This document shows, one piece after another, positions 56,008 through 64,000 of a DNA stretch of 64,000 bases. The position numbers were made by a program, and so were the translations under genes. The notes beneath the pieces were generated by a model. That model saw nothing but the letters and a program-made list of their open reading frames with translations. It made no database searches and was not told the origin of the DNA. Every line of letters starts with the position of its first letter. Within the stretch, counting starts at the first letter, position 1. The stretch comes from Tannerella forsythia (lineage in GTDB: Bacteria > Bacteroidota > Bacteroidia > Bacteroidales > Tannerellaceae), in assembly GCF_001006485.1 (NCBI RefSeq), contig NZ_JUET01000070.1, positions 1 through 64,000 of the forward strand. The letters run 5' to 3'.

Positions 56008-57006
56008 TTATAAATGAGCATTCACTTTATTCCATTCTGCAACCGGAGGTAAGACGCCAAGTCCGATCACTTCGTCACGCATTGCGCAAAGATGTTCGTA
56101 GCTCTTTTTCAGATCAGCCATCTCGGAAGACGTACCTTGTACATCTTTGTACGTACATCCGTCTTTCGTGATTTCAACAGGCATCGCCATCATAATATGG
56201 TCGAATCCGCCTGACGACACGTAAGTGCCGGCCGGCCACCGGAACGCCTCTCCCCCCATGGCAGCACGTATCATCTCGACCGATACGTAAGCAGGACTTT
56301 GGAACGAAGAACGTCCACGCAAGTTGATAATATTCGCACCGCCCTTGGTCACACGCTGTTGCAATGCAGCCCATGCTTCGGCCGGTAATTTGTCTGTTCC
56401 GATCAGGTCGACCAGCGGCGTGCCGTTGATTTTTGCCGTCGAAGCAAAAACAGCCATCTGTTCGCCGTGTCCGCCAAACGTACAGCATCCCGTCACAGTA
56501 CTCTGCGGCAGCTTGAAGTACTTCGCCAACTCGCTTTGCAGACGTGTCGAATCAAGCCCTGCAAGCGTTGTCACCTGCGAAGGTTTCAAGCCTGAGTATA
56601 TGAGCGTGATCAGCCCCGTAATATCTGCCGGATTAAAGATCACGACCACATGCTTGCAATCCGGACAGTATTCTTTAATGTCCTTACCCAATTGTTCGGC
56701 CACCTCGGCGTTGCCTTTAAGCAAATCTTCACGTGTCATGCCGGCTTTACGTGCAGCACCACCCGACGAAATGACATATTTCGCACCCTTCAACGCCTCG
56801 GCCGGAGACGTCGTATACGTGAAATTCATCCCCTCCAATCCGCAGTGACGCATCTCTTCATAGACTCCCTCCAGAGCCGGCTCATACACATCCTGCAAAC
56901 AAATGTTCGGAGTCAGTTTCATCATCGCAGCCGTCTGTGCCATATTGGAACCGATCATCCCGCCGGCACCGACAATCGTCAATTTTTCGTTCGTTAAGAA
57001 TCCCAT
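56008..57006 (-). CDS. mdh: Malate dehydrogenase (LDH/MDH superfamily)
   Basis: 332-residue NAD-dependent dehydrogenase interconverting malate and oxaloacetate in the cytoplasm. The Rossmann motif is TIVGAGGMIGSNMA. The substrate Arg and the helix Arg lie in AARKAGMTREDLL and GLDSTRLQSEL, and the proton-acceptor His in CTFGGHGEQMAVF. It is transcribed divergently from dxs. A -7 box TACTTTTG lies at 57056-57049 on this strand. Confidence 0.93.
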   Translation of the reverse strand: MGFLTNEKLTIVGAGGMIGSNMAQTAAMMKLTPNICLQDVYEPALEGVYEEMRHCGLEGMNFTYTTSPAEALKGAKYVISSGGAARKAGMTREDLLKGNAEVAEQLGKDIKEYCPDCKHVVVIFNPADITGLITLIYSGLKPSQVTTLAGLDSTRLQSELAKYFKLPQSTVTGCCTFGGHGEQMAVFASTAKINGTPLVDLIGTDKLPAEAWAALQQRVTKGGANIINLRGRSSFQSPAYVSVEMIRAAMGGEAFRWPAGTYVSSGGFDHIMMAMPVEITKDGCTYKDVQGTSSEMADLKKSYEHLCAMRDEVIGLGVLPPVAEWNKVNAHL

Positions 57007-57332
57007 AGTCTTGTTTATTTTTATGTTAGTAAAATGTTCAGAACGCTACAAAAGTACGGTTTGATTTTTGAATAAAGAAATTTTTCCGTATTGAATTTGC
57101 TCCGAAAAGATAAAAAGAAAGAAAATATCTCTGCAAAATACCGAAAGAATTTGAAAAGACCAAGTGAAGAAGGTCGTGATATAAGTCCGATCAAGCTCAT
57201 TTACAAAACAGAACAGATTGATCTTAAGGCATAATCTGCCTTTTTCGATCTCTCTTCATACGATTTTCAAAACGATTTGTCATCTTTATCTACGCTAAAT
57301 TCCGTAAATTTGCAAAAAAAAAGAAAGAAAGG
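57007..57332. promoter_or_regulatory. Divergent promoter region mdh / dxs
   Basis: For mdh, TACTTTTG (minus strand, 57056-57049) fits the -7 box, 43 bp upstream of the start. For dxs, TAAATTTG (57305-57312) fits, 21 bp upstream; TTTG at 57276-57279 is 25 bp away, longer than usual. No gene is seen in this 326-bp AT-rich gap. Confidence 0.55.
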
Positions 57333-59261
57333 ATGACTACAAACAAGCAAGAAAGCTTATTGGAACAGATTCACTTTCCCTCCGACCTGCGTAATCTCTC
57401 GGCTGACCGATTGGAAGACGTATGTGCAGAGCTGCGACGGTATATCATCGACGTGTTATCCAAAACTCCCGGACATTTAGGAGCGAACCTGGGTACTGTC
57501 GAACTGGCCGTAGCATTGCATTACGTATTCGACACCCCTCATGATCGGATCGTGTGGGACGTAGGACACCAGGCTTACGGACATAAGATATTGACCGGAC
57601 GACGCGATGCATTCCGAACCTTACGCCAGTATAAAGGAATCAGTGGCTTCCCCAATCCGAAGGAAAGCGAGTACGACGCCTTTATCGCAGGACATGCCTC
57701 CAATTCCATCTCGGCGGCGCTCGGTATGGCAACCGCTTTTGAGATAAACAACGAACCCGGCCGTCACGTCGTAGCAGTCATCGGGGATGGCGCCATGACA
57801 GGAGGATTGGCCTTCGAAGGATTGAACAACGCATCGGCCAATCCCAACAATCTGCTGATCATTCTGAACGATAACGACATGTCCATCGATAACAGCGTCG
57901 GCGGACTGAGCCGCTATCTCGTCGACATCACGACAAGCCAAACATACAACAAGATTCGCTACGATGTATACCGTAAACTCCGAAAGCTTAATTTAGTCTC
58001 CGAAGACCGGCGGGAAAATATCCTGCGTTTCAACAACAGTCTGAAAGCATTGATCAATCGGCAGCATAACCTGTTCGAAGGATTCAGTATCCGCTATTTC
58101 GGCCCGGTCGACGGACATGACGTAAACAATCTGGTGCAAAAACTCAAAGACATCAAAGATATGCAGGGGCCAAAGCTATTGCATCTCAAGACCAGGAAAG
58201 GGAAAGGCTTTGAGCCGGCCGAACAGTCTGCAATCGAGTGGCACGCACCCGGTTGTTTCGACAAGGAAACGGGAAAACGCATCATTCCCGCACGGCTGAA
58301 CCAACCGCAACTCTATCAGGATGTGTTCGGACATACGTTAGTAGAACTGGCTGAAAAAGACAAACGCATCGTAGGAATCACTCCTGCCATGCCAACAGGT
58401 TGCTCAATGGGCTTCATGATGAAAGCTTTCCCCGACCGCGCCTTTGACGTCGGCATCGCCGAAGGACATGCTGTGACATTCTCCGCAGGATTAGCCAAGG
58501 AAGGAATGATTCCCTTCTGCAATATCTATTCTTCGTTTATGCAACGCGGATACGATGAAGTGATTCACGACGTAGCCATCCTGAAATTGCATGTCATCTT
58601 TTGCCTCGATCGGGCGGGATTAGTGGGCGAAGACGGCATGACACATCACGGCGCCTTCGATCTGGCTTATCTGCGTCCGATACCCAACCTTGTCATCGCT
58701 TCGCCACTGAACGAAATCGACTTGCGCAACTTGATGTACACGGCGTATCAAACCTCGGACAGGCCTTTCGTTATCCGCTATCCGCGCGGCAAAGGCGAAC
58801 TGGAGAACTGGCAAAATACGATGGAATTACTTCCCGTCGGAAAAGGCAGACAACTGCACGAAGGAAGCGATATAGCCGTGCTTTCGATCGGTTCAATCGG
58901 CAACGAAGTGATCAAAGCGGTCAAGACGGCCGAGAAAGAAGGCATATCGGTCGCTCATTATGATATGATTTTTCTCAAACCACTTGACGAAACGCTCCTG
59001 CACAACATCGGAAAACGATTTGCGCACATCATCACCGTCGAGAATGGGACCGTTATCGGTGGATTGGGTACAGCCGTTGCCGAATTTATGTGTGAACACG
59101 GCTATACGCCGCGCATCAAACGCATCGGCATTCCAGACGCATTCATCGAACATGGAAGTATTCCGGAACTGTTTCAGCAATGTGGTATGGATGCCGAGAG
59201 CATTCTCAAGGCAATCCGTCAGAGTCGGAAACGAAACGAACCAATTACGGAAGAACCATGA
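57333..59261 (+). CDS. dxs: 1-Deoxy-D-xylulose-5-phosphate synthase
   Basis: First enzyme of the MEP isoprenoid pathway, joining pyruvate and glyceraldehyde 3-phosphate with thiamine diphosphate; 642 residues as expected. The TPP-binding motif begins IGDGAMTGG and ends with an N-N-D segment (ILNDNDMS). The catalytic His regions [11 protein letters not shown] and [12 protein letters not shown] and the transketolase middle domain ([17 protein letters not shown]) are present. The stop codon overlaps the trkA start (ATGA at 59258-59261). Confidence 0.97.
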   Translation: MTTNKQESLLEQIHFPSDLRNLSADRLEDVCAELRRYIIDVLSKTPGHLGANLGTVELAVALHYVFDTPHDRIVWDVGHQAYGHKILTGRRDAFRTLRQYKGISGFPNPKESEYDAFIAGHASNSISAALGMATAFEINNEPGRHVVAVIGDGAMTGGLAFEGLNNASANPNNLLIILNDNDMSIDNSVGGLSRYLVDITTSQTYNKIRYDVYRKLRKLNLVSEDRRENILRFNNSLKALINRQHNLFEGFSIRYFGPVDGHDVNNLVQKLKDIKDMQGPKLLHLKTRKGKGFEPAEQSAIEWHAPGCFDKETGKRIIPARLNQPQLYQDVFGHTLVELAEKDKRIVGITPAMPTGCSMGFMMKAFPDRAFDVGIAEGHAVTFSAGLAKEGMIPFCNIYSSFMQRGYDEVIHDVAILKLHVIFCLDRAGLVGEDGMTHHGAFDLAYLRPIPNLVIASPLNEIDLRNLMYTAYQTSDRPFVIRYPRGKGELENWQNTMELLPVGKGRQLHEGSDIAVLSIGSIGNEVIKAVKTAEKEGISVAHYDMIFLKPLDETLLHNIGKRFAHIITVENGTVIGGLGTAVAEFMCEHGYTPRIKRIGIPDAFIEHGSIPELFQQCGMDAESILKAIRQSRKRNEPITEEP

Positions 59262-60598
59262 GAGTCCTTATTGCAGGTGCAGGAGAGGTCGGCACTCATC
59301 TGGCCAAGATGTTGTCGAGAGAAAGGCATGACATCACCCTCATGGATACGGACGAACAAAAACTGGCTTTTGCTCGCTCAGGAATGGAAATCCTGCCGTT
59401 TACAGGAAACCCGACATCTCTTCACGACCTCGAAGAAGCCGGTGTAGACAAGGCCAACTTGTTTGTCAGCGTGACACCGGAGGAAACCGCAAACATCACA
59501 GCCTGTATGTTAGGGCACAACTTGGGCGCCGAAAGGACATTTGCCCGAATCAACAACTATGAATATCTCTTGCCCAAGAACAAAGAACTGTTTCAGAAAA
59601 TCGGCGTCGATTCCATGATTTACCCGGAGATGCTGGCAGCCAAAGAGATTGTGGAGGCCATCAAACGCCCGTGGACACGTCAGTATTGGGAGTTGTTCGG
59701 AGGGAATCTGATCCTGCTCGGCATCAAGGTACGTGACGACGCACCGATCATCAACCAAACCCTCATACAACTGCTATCGAACAACCGGAAGCTTTATCAT
59801 ATCGTCGCGATTCAGCGAGGACACGAGATGATCATTCCCGGCGGAGGAGACCATATCGAATCGGGCGATCTTATTTTTGTCACGACAACACGTGAATGGA
59901 TCGAAGAAGTACGGATAAAGACCGGCAAACAAAATCCGGAAGTAAAGAATATCATCATCATGGGAGGAGGACGCATTGCCATCCGGGCCAGCCAGTATAT
60001 GCCGGATAACATCCACATCAAGATCATCGAAACCGACCGGGAAAAGTGTGTGCAGATATCGGAAAAAGTACCTAAGAACGTGCTGATTATCCATGGCGAC
60101 GGCCGCGATACCGACCTACTGCGACAAGAGGGCATCCTCAATACACAGGCGTTTATCGCCCTGACGGAAAATTCGAGCACGAATATTCTGGCTTGTCTGG
60201 CAGCCAAACGATTTGGGGTTTATAAAACCATCGCACAAGTCGAGAACCTCGATTATGTTCCGTTGGCTTCGAAGATGGATATCGGTTCAGTCATCAACAA
60301 AAAACTGATCGCAGCCAGCCATATCTATCAGTTTCTTCTCGACGCCGACGTCTCGAATGTCAAATGTCTCGCTTTCGCAAATACCGATGTGGCGGAGTTG
60401 GTAGCCAAGCCCGGCTCGCGTATCACAAGAAAGCCGGTGAAAAACCTGCATCTGCCCAAAGACATGACGCTCGGAGGATTGATCCGCAGCGGCGTCCCGA
60501 TGATGGTGGAAGGCAGTACACAGATTCAGGCCAACGACCGTGTGATGGTCTTCTGTTTCGAATCGGCCATGCGTAAACTCAAAGACTATTTCAACTGA
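59258..60598 (+). CDS. trkA: Trk potassium-uptake regulatory subunit TrkA
   Basis: 446-residue cytoplasmic NAD(H)-binding gating subunit of the Trk K+ transporter. Two RCK units are visible: the first Rossmann motif [16 protein letters not shown] and the second [14 protein letters not shown], each followed by a TrkA-C-like domain (residues about 140-220 and 370-446). I start at 59258 rather than an upstream in-frame ATG at 59180 that lies within dxs; this gives the Rossmann strand at the N-terminus and an ATGA overlap. trkH follows 6 bp later. Confidence 0.96.
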   Translation: MRVLIAGAGEVGTHLAKMLSRERHDITLMDTDEQKLAFARSGMEILPFTGNPTSLHDLEEAGVDKANLFVSVTPEETANITACMLGHNLGAERTFARINNYEYLLPKNKELFQKIGVDSMIYPEMLAAKEIVEAIKRPWTRQYWELFGGNLILLGIKVRDDAPIINQTLIQLLSNNRKLYHIVAIQRGHEMIIPGGGDHIESGDLIFVTTTREWIEEVRIKTGKQNPEVKNIIIMGGGRIAIRASQYMPDNIHIKIIETDREKCVQISEKVPKNVLIIHGDGRDTDLLRQEGILNTQAFIALTENSSTNILACLAAKRFGVYKTIAQVENLDYVPLASKMDIGSVINKKLIAASHIYQFLLDADVSNVKCLAFANTDVAELVAKPGSRITRKPVKNLHLPKDMTLGGLIRSGVPMMVEGSTQIQANDRVMVFCFESAMRKLKDYFN

Positions 60599-60604
60599 GA
60601 AACG

Positions 60605-62062
60605 ATGTTTAAACTGAATGTCCGGTATATTGTCAAGCTACTGGGGATGACTCATCTCCTTGAAAGTTTTTTTATGCTGGCCGCAACCGGAGTCGCCTTC
60701 GGATATGGCGGACGCGATTTCTACCCGTTACTCATCTCGACGGGGATCATGTCCGGCACCGGGCTCCTCCTGTATCTGATCGGGCGGAAAGGAAATGATT
60801 ATCGTTCCGGACGCCGGGAAGGGATGCTCAGCGTGTCATTTATGTGGACGATGTTTTCCTTTCTCGGCATGCTGCCTTACCTGATAAGCGGCTATATTGA
60901 CAACGTCACGGATGCCTTCTTCGAAACGATGTCCGGCTTCACTACTACCGGAGCAACCATCCTGACCGACATCGAGGCCCTGCCGAAAGGACTGCTGTTC
61001 TGGCGCAGCCTGACCCAATGGCAAGGTGGTATCGGGATCATCGTGTTTACCGTTGCCCTGATGCCGATTTTTGGCGGTACCGCCTCGCAGCTGTTCGATG
61101 CTGAGACCCCGAGCATCACACACGAGCGCTTCCTGCCACGCATCACGCAGGTAGCCAAACGCCTTTTCGGAATTTATCTGTTGATCACAGGCGTTGTCTT
61201 CGGGTTGCTCTGGATCGGCCCGATGAATGCCTACGATGCGATCAATCACGCACTGACCACCGTTTCGACAGGAGGATATTCAACTAAAAATGAAGGTGTT
61301 GCGTATTGGCAATCGGCGTATACCGAGTACATCATCTGTTTCGGGATGTGCCTCGGCGCAACAAACATCACGCTGCTTTATTTCTCGTTACGCAGACACT
61401 GGCATAAGCTCGTGCGCGATGAAGAACTCCACTGGTTTTATGGTGTGATCGCTACGGCCACTGTCATTGTAACGATTTGGTTGTTGGTTCACCAGCACGA
61501 AACGAGTATCGAAAAAGCATTTCGTCAATCACTCTTTCAAGTAGCCTCGCTGATCTCGACAACCGGCTATCTGACGGCCGACTATTCAACCTGGGGCGCT
61601 TTCTTTACCTTCATCATGCTCTTTATTTCGGTCGTGGCCGGATGCGCCGGATCAACCAGCGGCGGACTGAAGATGGGACGTTTTGTCATCCTGATCAAGA
61701 ACATGCTCAACGAGTTTAAGAAGCAAACGCATCCGAATGCCGTGCTTCCGATCCGAATGAGTGGTCAAATCATCCCATCCCATATCGTACAGCGGGTTTC
61801 AACCTTTGCATTCGTCTATATGGGCTTGATTCTGCTCGGAGGAGTCGTATTGGTCCTCGACGGGCTGAACTTTGAAGAGGCACTCGGCATATCCGTCAGT
61901 GCAGTGGGCAATGTAGGGCCTGCCCTCGGGCAATATACCGATGGCAATTTCTCCGCCCTGTCGGCTTTCCCCAAATGGATCCTCTCGTTCCTGATGATGA
62001 TCGGACGTCTGGAAATTTTTACCGTCTTGACGATTCTCCTACCCGGCTTCTGGAAGCGATAA
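60605..62062 (+). CDS. trkH: Trk potassium-uptake channel subunit TrkH
   Basis: 485-residue integral inner-membrane K+ translocation subunit. The four selectivity-filter loops are recognisable: MSGFTTTGATIL, TTVSTGGYSTKN, ISTTGYLTADY and SAVGNVGPALG. The conserved GCAGSTSGGLKMGR segment precedes the last part. It forms one operon with dxs and trkA, an arrangement I regard as ordinary for Bacteroidales. Confidence 0.96.
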   Translation: MFKLNVRYIVKLLGMTHLLESFFMLAATGVAFGYGGRDFYPLLISTGIMSGTGLLLYLIGRKGNDYRSGRREGMLSVSFMWTMFSFLGMLPYLISGYIDNVTDAFFETMSGFTTTGATILTDIEALPKGLLFWRSLTQWQGGIGIIVFTVALMPIFGGTASQLFDAETPSITHERFLPRITQVAKRLFGIYLLITGVVFGLLWIGPMNAYDAINHALTTVSTGGYSTKNEGVAYWQSAYTEYIICFGMCLGATNITLLYFSLRRHWHKLVRDEELHWFYGVIATATVIVTIWLLVHQHETSIEKAFRQSLFQVASLISTTGYLTADYSTWGAFFTFIMLFISVVAGCAGSTSGGLKMGRFVILIKNMLNEFKKQTHPNAVLPIRMSGQIIPSHIVQRVSTFAFVYMGLILLGGVVLVLDGLNFEEALGISVSAVGNVGPALGQYTDGNFSALSAFPKWILSFLMMIGRLEIFTVLTILLPGFWKR

Positions 62063-62081
62063 ACCCAAAGTGGCAATGTGT

Positions 62082-62126
62082 AAAAAAGGGGGCCAAACAT
62101 TTTGTTTTGATCCCCCTCCTCTTTTT
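62082..62126 (+). terminator. Terminator after trkH
   Basis: GGGGG (62088-62092) pairs with CCCCC (62112-62116), with further CAAA/TTTG pairing inside and a T run at 62122-62126. It follows the trkH stop by about 20 bp. The remainder up to 62205 shows no gene. Confidence 0.65.
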
Positions 62127-62205
62127 GAAGTTGTCACAGAATCTTCCGAAGGCGGAAGCCCCCATAACAGCTACTATCGCTACGTTTATTGACTGTTACG
62201 CCCGA

Positions 62206-62694
62206 TTAATGTTCATGATGATGACCGTCATGATCGGGCGCGTCTTTGCTCAGTACAATATTACGTTCGGGAATCCGCTGTTCGTTTCCGGCAGCATCGG
62301 TACAATACACCATCAGGTGATATTTCCCCGGTGTGGCGTTCTCCGGAATTTGGATATCGTGATGATGGATATGTGCGTTTTTCTTCCCCGACACATCATA
62401 GCTTTTCTTAAAGGAAAACGCCACCGTGCCATCACCCGATTTAGTATGGGTATGATTGTCGAAATTACTATGTATTTCGATCAGATACGACTTCAGCATC
62501 ACATCGTCCGACAAATCCATGTCGAAATGCACACCGTGCTTATCGCCGATTTTTAACACCGCACCCTCTTTGGGAGCATTCAACTTGATCTCCGGTTTCG
62601 TTACATCCGCTTTCTCGTCTTTGTCGCAAGACACGAGCATGAATGAACTGGCTGCCAATAGACAGACTGCTGAAAAATAAAACTTTTTTCTCAT
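62206..62694 (-). CDS. DUF4625-type lipoprotein with His-rich ends, likely metal-binding
   Basis: 162-residue lipoprotein with signal FSAVCLLAASSFMLVSC. The body is one Ig-like beta-sandwich of the DUF4625 type (KPEIKLNAPKEGAVLKIGDK, PGKYHLMVYCTDAAGNEQ). His residues cluster in EIHSNFDNHTHTK, NAHIHHHDIQIP and at the C-terminus PDHDGHHHEH, a pattern suited to binding zinc or copper. Its ATG overlaps the stop codon of the upstream TonB-dependent receptor (ATGA at 62694-62691), so the two are translationally coupled. I infer a role in metal capture for that receptor. Confidence 0.85.
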   Translation of the reverse strand: MRKKFYFSAVCLLAASSFMLVSCDKDEKADVTKPEIKLNAPKEGAVLKIGDKHGVHFDMDLSDDVMLKSYLIEIHSNFDNHTHTKSGDGTVAFSFKKSYDVSGKKNAHIHHHDIQIPENATPGKYHLMVYCTDAAGNEQRIPERNIVLSKDAPDHDGHHHEH

Positions 62695-64000
62695 TTTAAT
62701 AGTTGGTTAAATGGTACTTTAATATATAATTGGAAGTTTCGTCCCGGTTCGGGGATTTCAACCTTCCGATAAAAACTTAAATGATTAAAATATTTCGCAT
62801 CGAATAGATTGCGAATGCTTAGCGACAGCTCGACCATCATGCCTGCTACAGCAAAGTCCATGCTCGCTCCGGCATGGAGCAGCTGAGCGCCCGGTGTCGC
62901 GTCTTCATTGCGGGCGATGCGGTGCTGAGCAACAATGTTCTGCCACTCGACATACGAGCGGAAGCGTTTGAAGCCCCAACTCAGTGTTTGACGTATGGAG
63001 AGCGGCGGCGAAAAGTTGAGTGCCGTATGCGTATCACGATTGCGGGTATAAACATACTCACCGGCGAAACGGTAGTGTAACCCGCGCGACAGATCGAGAT
63101 CGAACGCAATTTCTCCACCCGCAAACAATGCCCGCGCGGGGGTATAACGGTAAACCTGCCCGGCATGAGGTAGCGCTGACCACTCGCCCGTGGGCTGAAG
63201 ATAGATGTAACAGTCGAAGAGGCTGACGAAGGGCGACACGGTCAGTTCAAGCCCTGGCCGAGTAAGGCTGTAGGAGGCATCGAATTGCCAGCCGCGCTCG
63301 GAGCGGAGGGTCACATCGCCCTGCTCGTGACGGAAGGTACCGTGATGGACACCGTTCGAGGCCAGTTCGTTGGCGCCGGGCAGGCGAAAGCTGCGCCCGA
63401 TGTTCGCCTTGAACAGATGAAGCGGCGACGGATTCCACACGATGCCGGCCGAGAAAGAATAATCACCGAAAATACGGTTTACATCATAACTTCTTTGTTT
63501 ATATCGTTTTACCTGTTCATTAATATACCCTTGGCGACGCAGATATTCGCCCAGAAAAGGATCGTCGGAGGGAGCGATATCTATCTTCCCGAAGTCATAA
63601 CGCGCACCGCCGTTGAGCGCAAATTCATGGGTGGGACGGTAAGTCGACAGCCAGTATCCGCCCGCGGCAAAACGCGTATACTCGGGCAACAGAAAGGCGT
63701 ATCCGGCGATATCGTTCTTTTGCGCCTGCACATCGAGCCCGGCCGTATGCTCCCACGACAGATGATGCAACAGACGCGCTTTGAGTGCACCACTGAATGT
63801 ATGCAGACGAAATTCCAGCTCCTTATCGGGGTCTTGCGCAGGCGGAAGTTGCGCATCGTAATGGGTGTGAAAGGCACTCCATTCTTCGCGATGATTATAC
63901 TGATAGCCAAAGTCGGCCGAGAGGATGAGATCGTCGGGCGTGTATTGTTGATGTGTCATCACTTTGAAGTGATTGACGAGGCTGTAGGGCAACGCAATGT
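62691..64000 (-). CDS. TonB-dependent outer-membrane receptor, C-terminal part (cut by window edge)
   Basis: At least 436 codons are open to the right edge, and the frame continues beyond 64000, so the start, plug and TonB box are not visible. The visible part is the beta barrel: alternating strands such as WEHTAGLDVQAQKN, FKANIGRSFRLPGANELASN, ELSLSIRNLFDAKYFNHLS and a terminal RNFQLYIKVPFNQLLK. The sequence FRLPGANELASNGVHHGTF resembles ZnuD- or siderophore-type receptors rather than SusC. With the coupled His-rich lipoprotein, metal or metal-chelate uptake is the likely role. Confidence 0.88.
   Translation of the reverse strand, partial: IALPYSLVNHFKVMTHQQYTPDDLILSADFGYQYNHREEWSAFHTHYDAQLPPAQDPDKELEFRLHTFSGALKARLLHHLSWEHTAGLDVQAQKNDIAGYAFLLPEYTRFAAGGYWLSTYRPTHEFALNGGARYDFGKIDIAPSDDPFLGEYLRRQGYINEQVKRYKQRSYDVNRIFGDYSFSAGIVWNPSPLHLFKANIGRSFRLPGANELASNGVHHGTFRHEQGDVTLRSERGWQFDASYSLTRPGLELTVSPFVSLFDCYIYLQPTGEWSALPHAGQVYRYTPARALFAGGEIAFDLDLSRGLHYRFAGEYVYTRNRDTHTALNFSPPLSIRQTLSWGFKRFRSYVEWQNIVAQHRIARNEDATPGAQLLHAGASMDFAVAGMMVELSLSIRNLFDAKYFNHLSFYRKVEIPEPGRNFQLYIKVPFNQLLK

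Noticed and set aside
55769-56017. 82-codon open frame on the plus strand
   Set aside because: It spans the hairpin downstream of mdh, has no ribosome-binding context or domain, and ends inside mdh.

Overview
The window is chromosomal DNA from a Bacteroidales bacterium (phylum Bacteroidota). The evidence is two SusC/SusD pairs, a FecR anti-sigma factor, many promoters with the Bacteroidota -7 box TAnnTTTG, SPII lipoproteins of Bacteroidota type, a secreted protein with a type IX secretion (T9SS) C-terminal sorting domain, and a C10 (streptopain/interpain) protease. T9SS cargo together with carbohydrate-utilisation loci suggests the Tannerellaceae/Porphyromonadaceae side of the order (for example Tannerella or Parabacteroides relatives). 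This is inference; no 16S rRNA gene is present.

Layout. 1-814: non-coding repeats (a 187-bp tandem repeat built on TGTCATTC palindromes, a dispersed repeat also found near 49.1 kb, and an 8-bp microsatellite). 815-8721 (-): envelope-defence pair, a bacterial alpha-2-macroglobulin with a thioester motif and penicillin-binding protein 1C. 9074-11972 (+): pyrE, an SRPBCC protein, argH and a Rieske-like lipoprotein with an unusual ligand set. 12120-15909: a GT4 glycosyltransferase, RNase H1, a TlpA-type thiol-disulfide lipoprotein, a stand-alone cobU and tRNA-Gln(UUG). 15982-21559 (-): housekeeping genes tyrS, der, era, fabH, rpmF and yceD/DUF177.

21712-45665 (-): a glycan-utilisation region. 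From upstream to downstream it runs SusC2, SusD2, S9 peptidase, FecR, SusC1, SusD1, two GH106-type alpha-L-rhamnosidases, a divergent GH28-like beta-helix enzyme and a GH92 alpha-mannosidase. SusC1 keeps the STN signalling domain and sits next to FecR. SusC2 has nearly the same N-terminal cassette and leader DNA but lacks both the STN domain and an adjacent fecR, as if the signalling module had been removed. No ECF sigma factor, HTCS or SusR gene lies in the window.

46029-50760: an accessory stretch. A consensus promoter abuts a G9 tract and drives a C10 protease lipoprotein. A T9SS-sorted secreted protein follows, then a decayed IS1380-type transposase, an exported peroxiredoxin-like protein and a second, orphan copy of the T9SS sorting domain with the same 3' hairpin.

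50872-62062: mainly housekeeping and small envelope genes: a transaldolase-type aldolase, engB, two uncharacterised proteins, trpS, an ABM-domain lipoprotein, a small lipoprotein, mdh (-), and an operon dxs-trkA-trkH. 62206-64000 (-): a His-rich DUF4625-type lipoprotein translationally coupled to a TonB-dependent receptor that runs off the right edge; metal uptake is the likely role.
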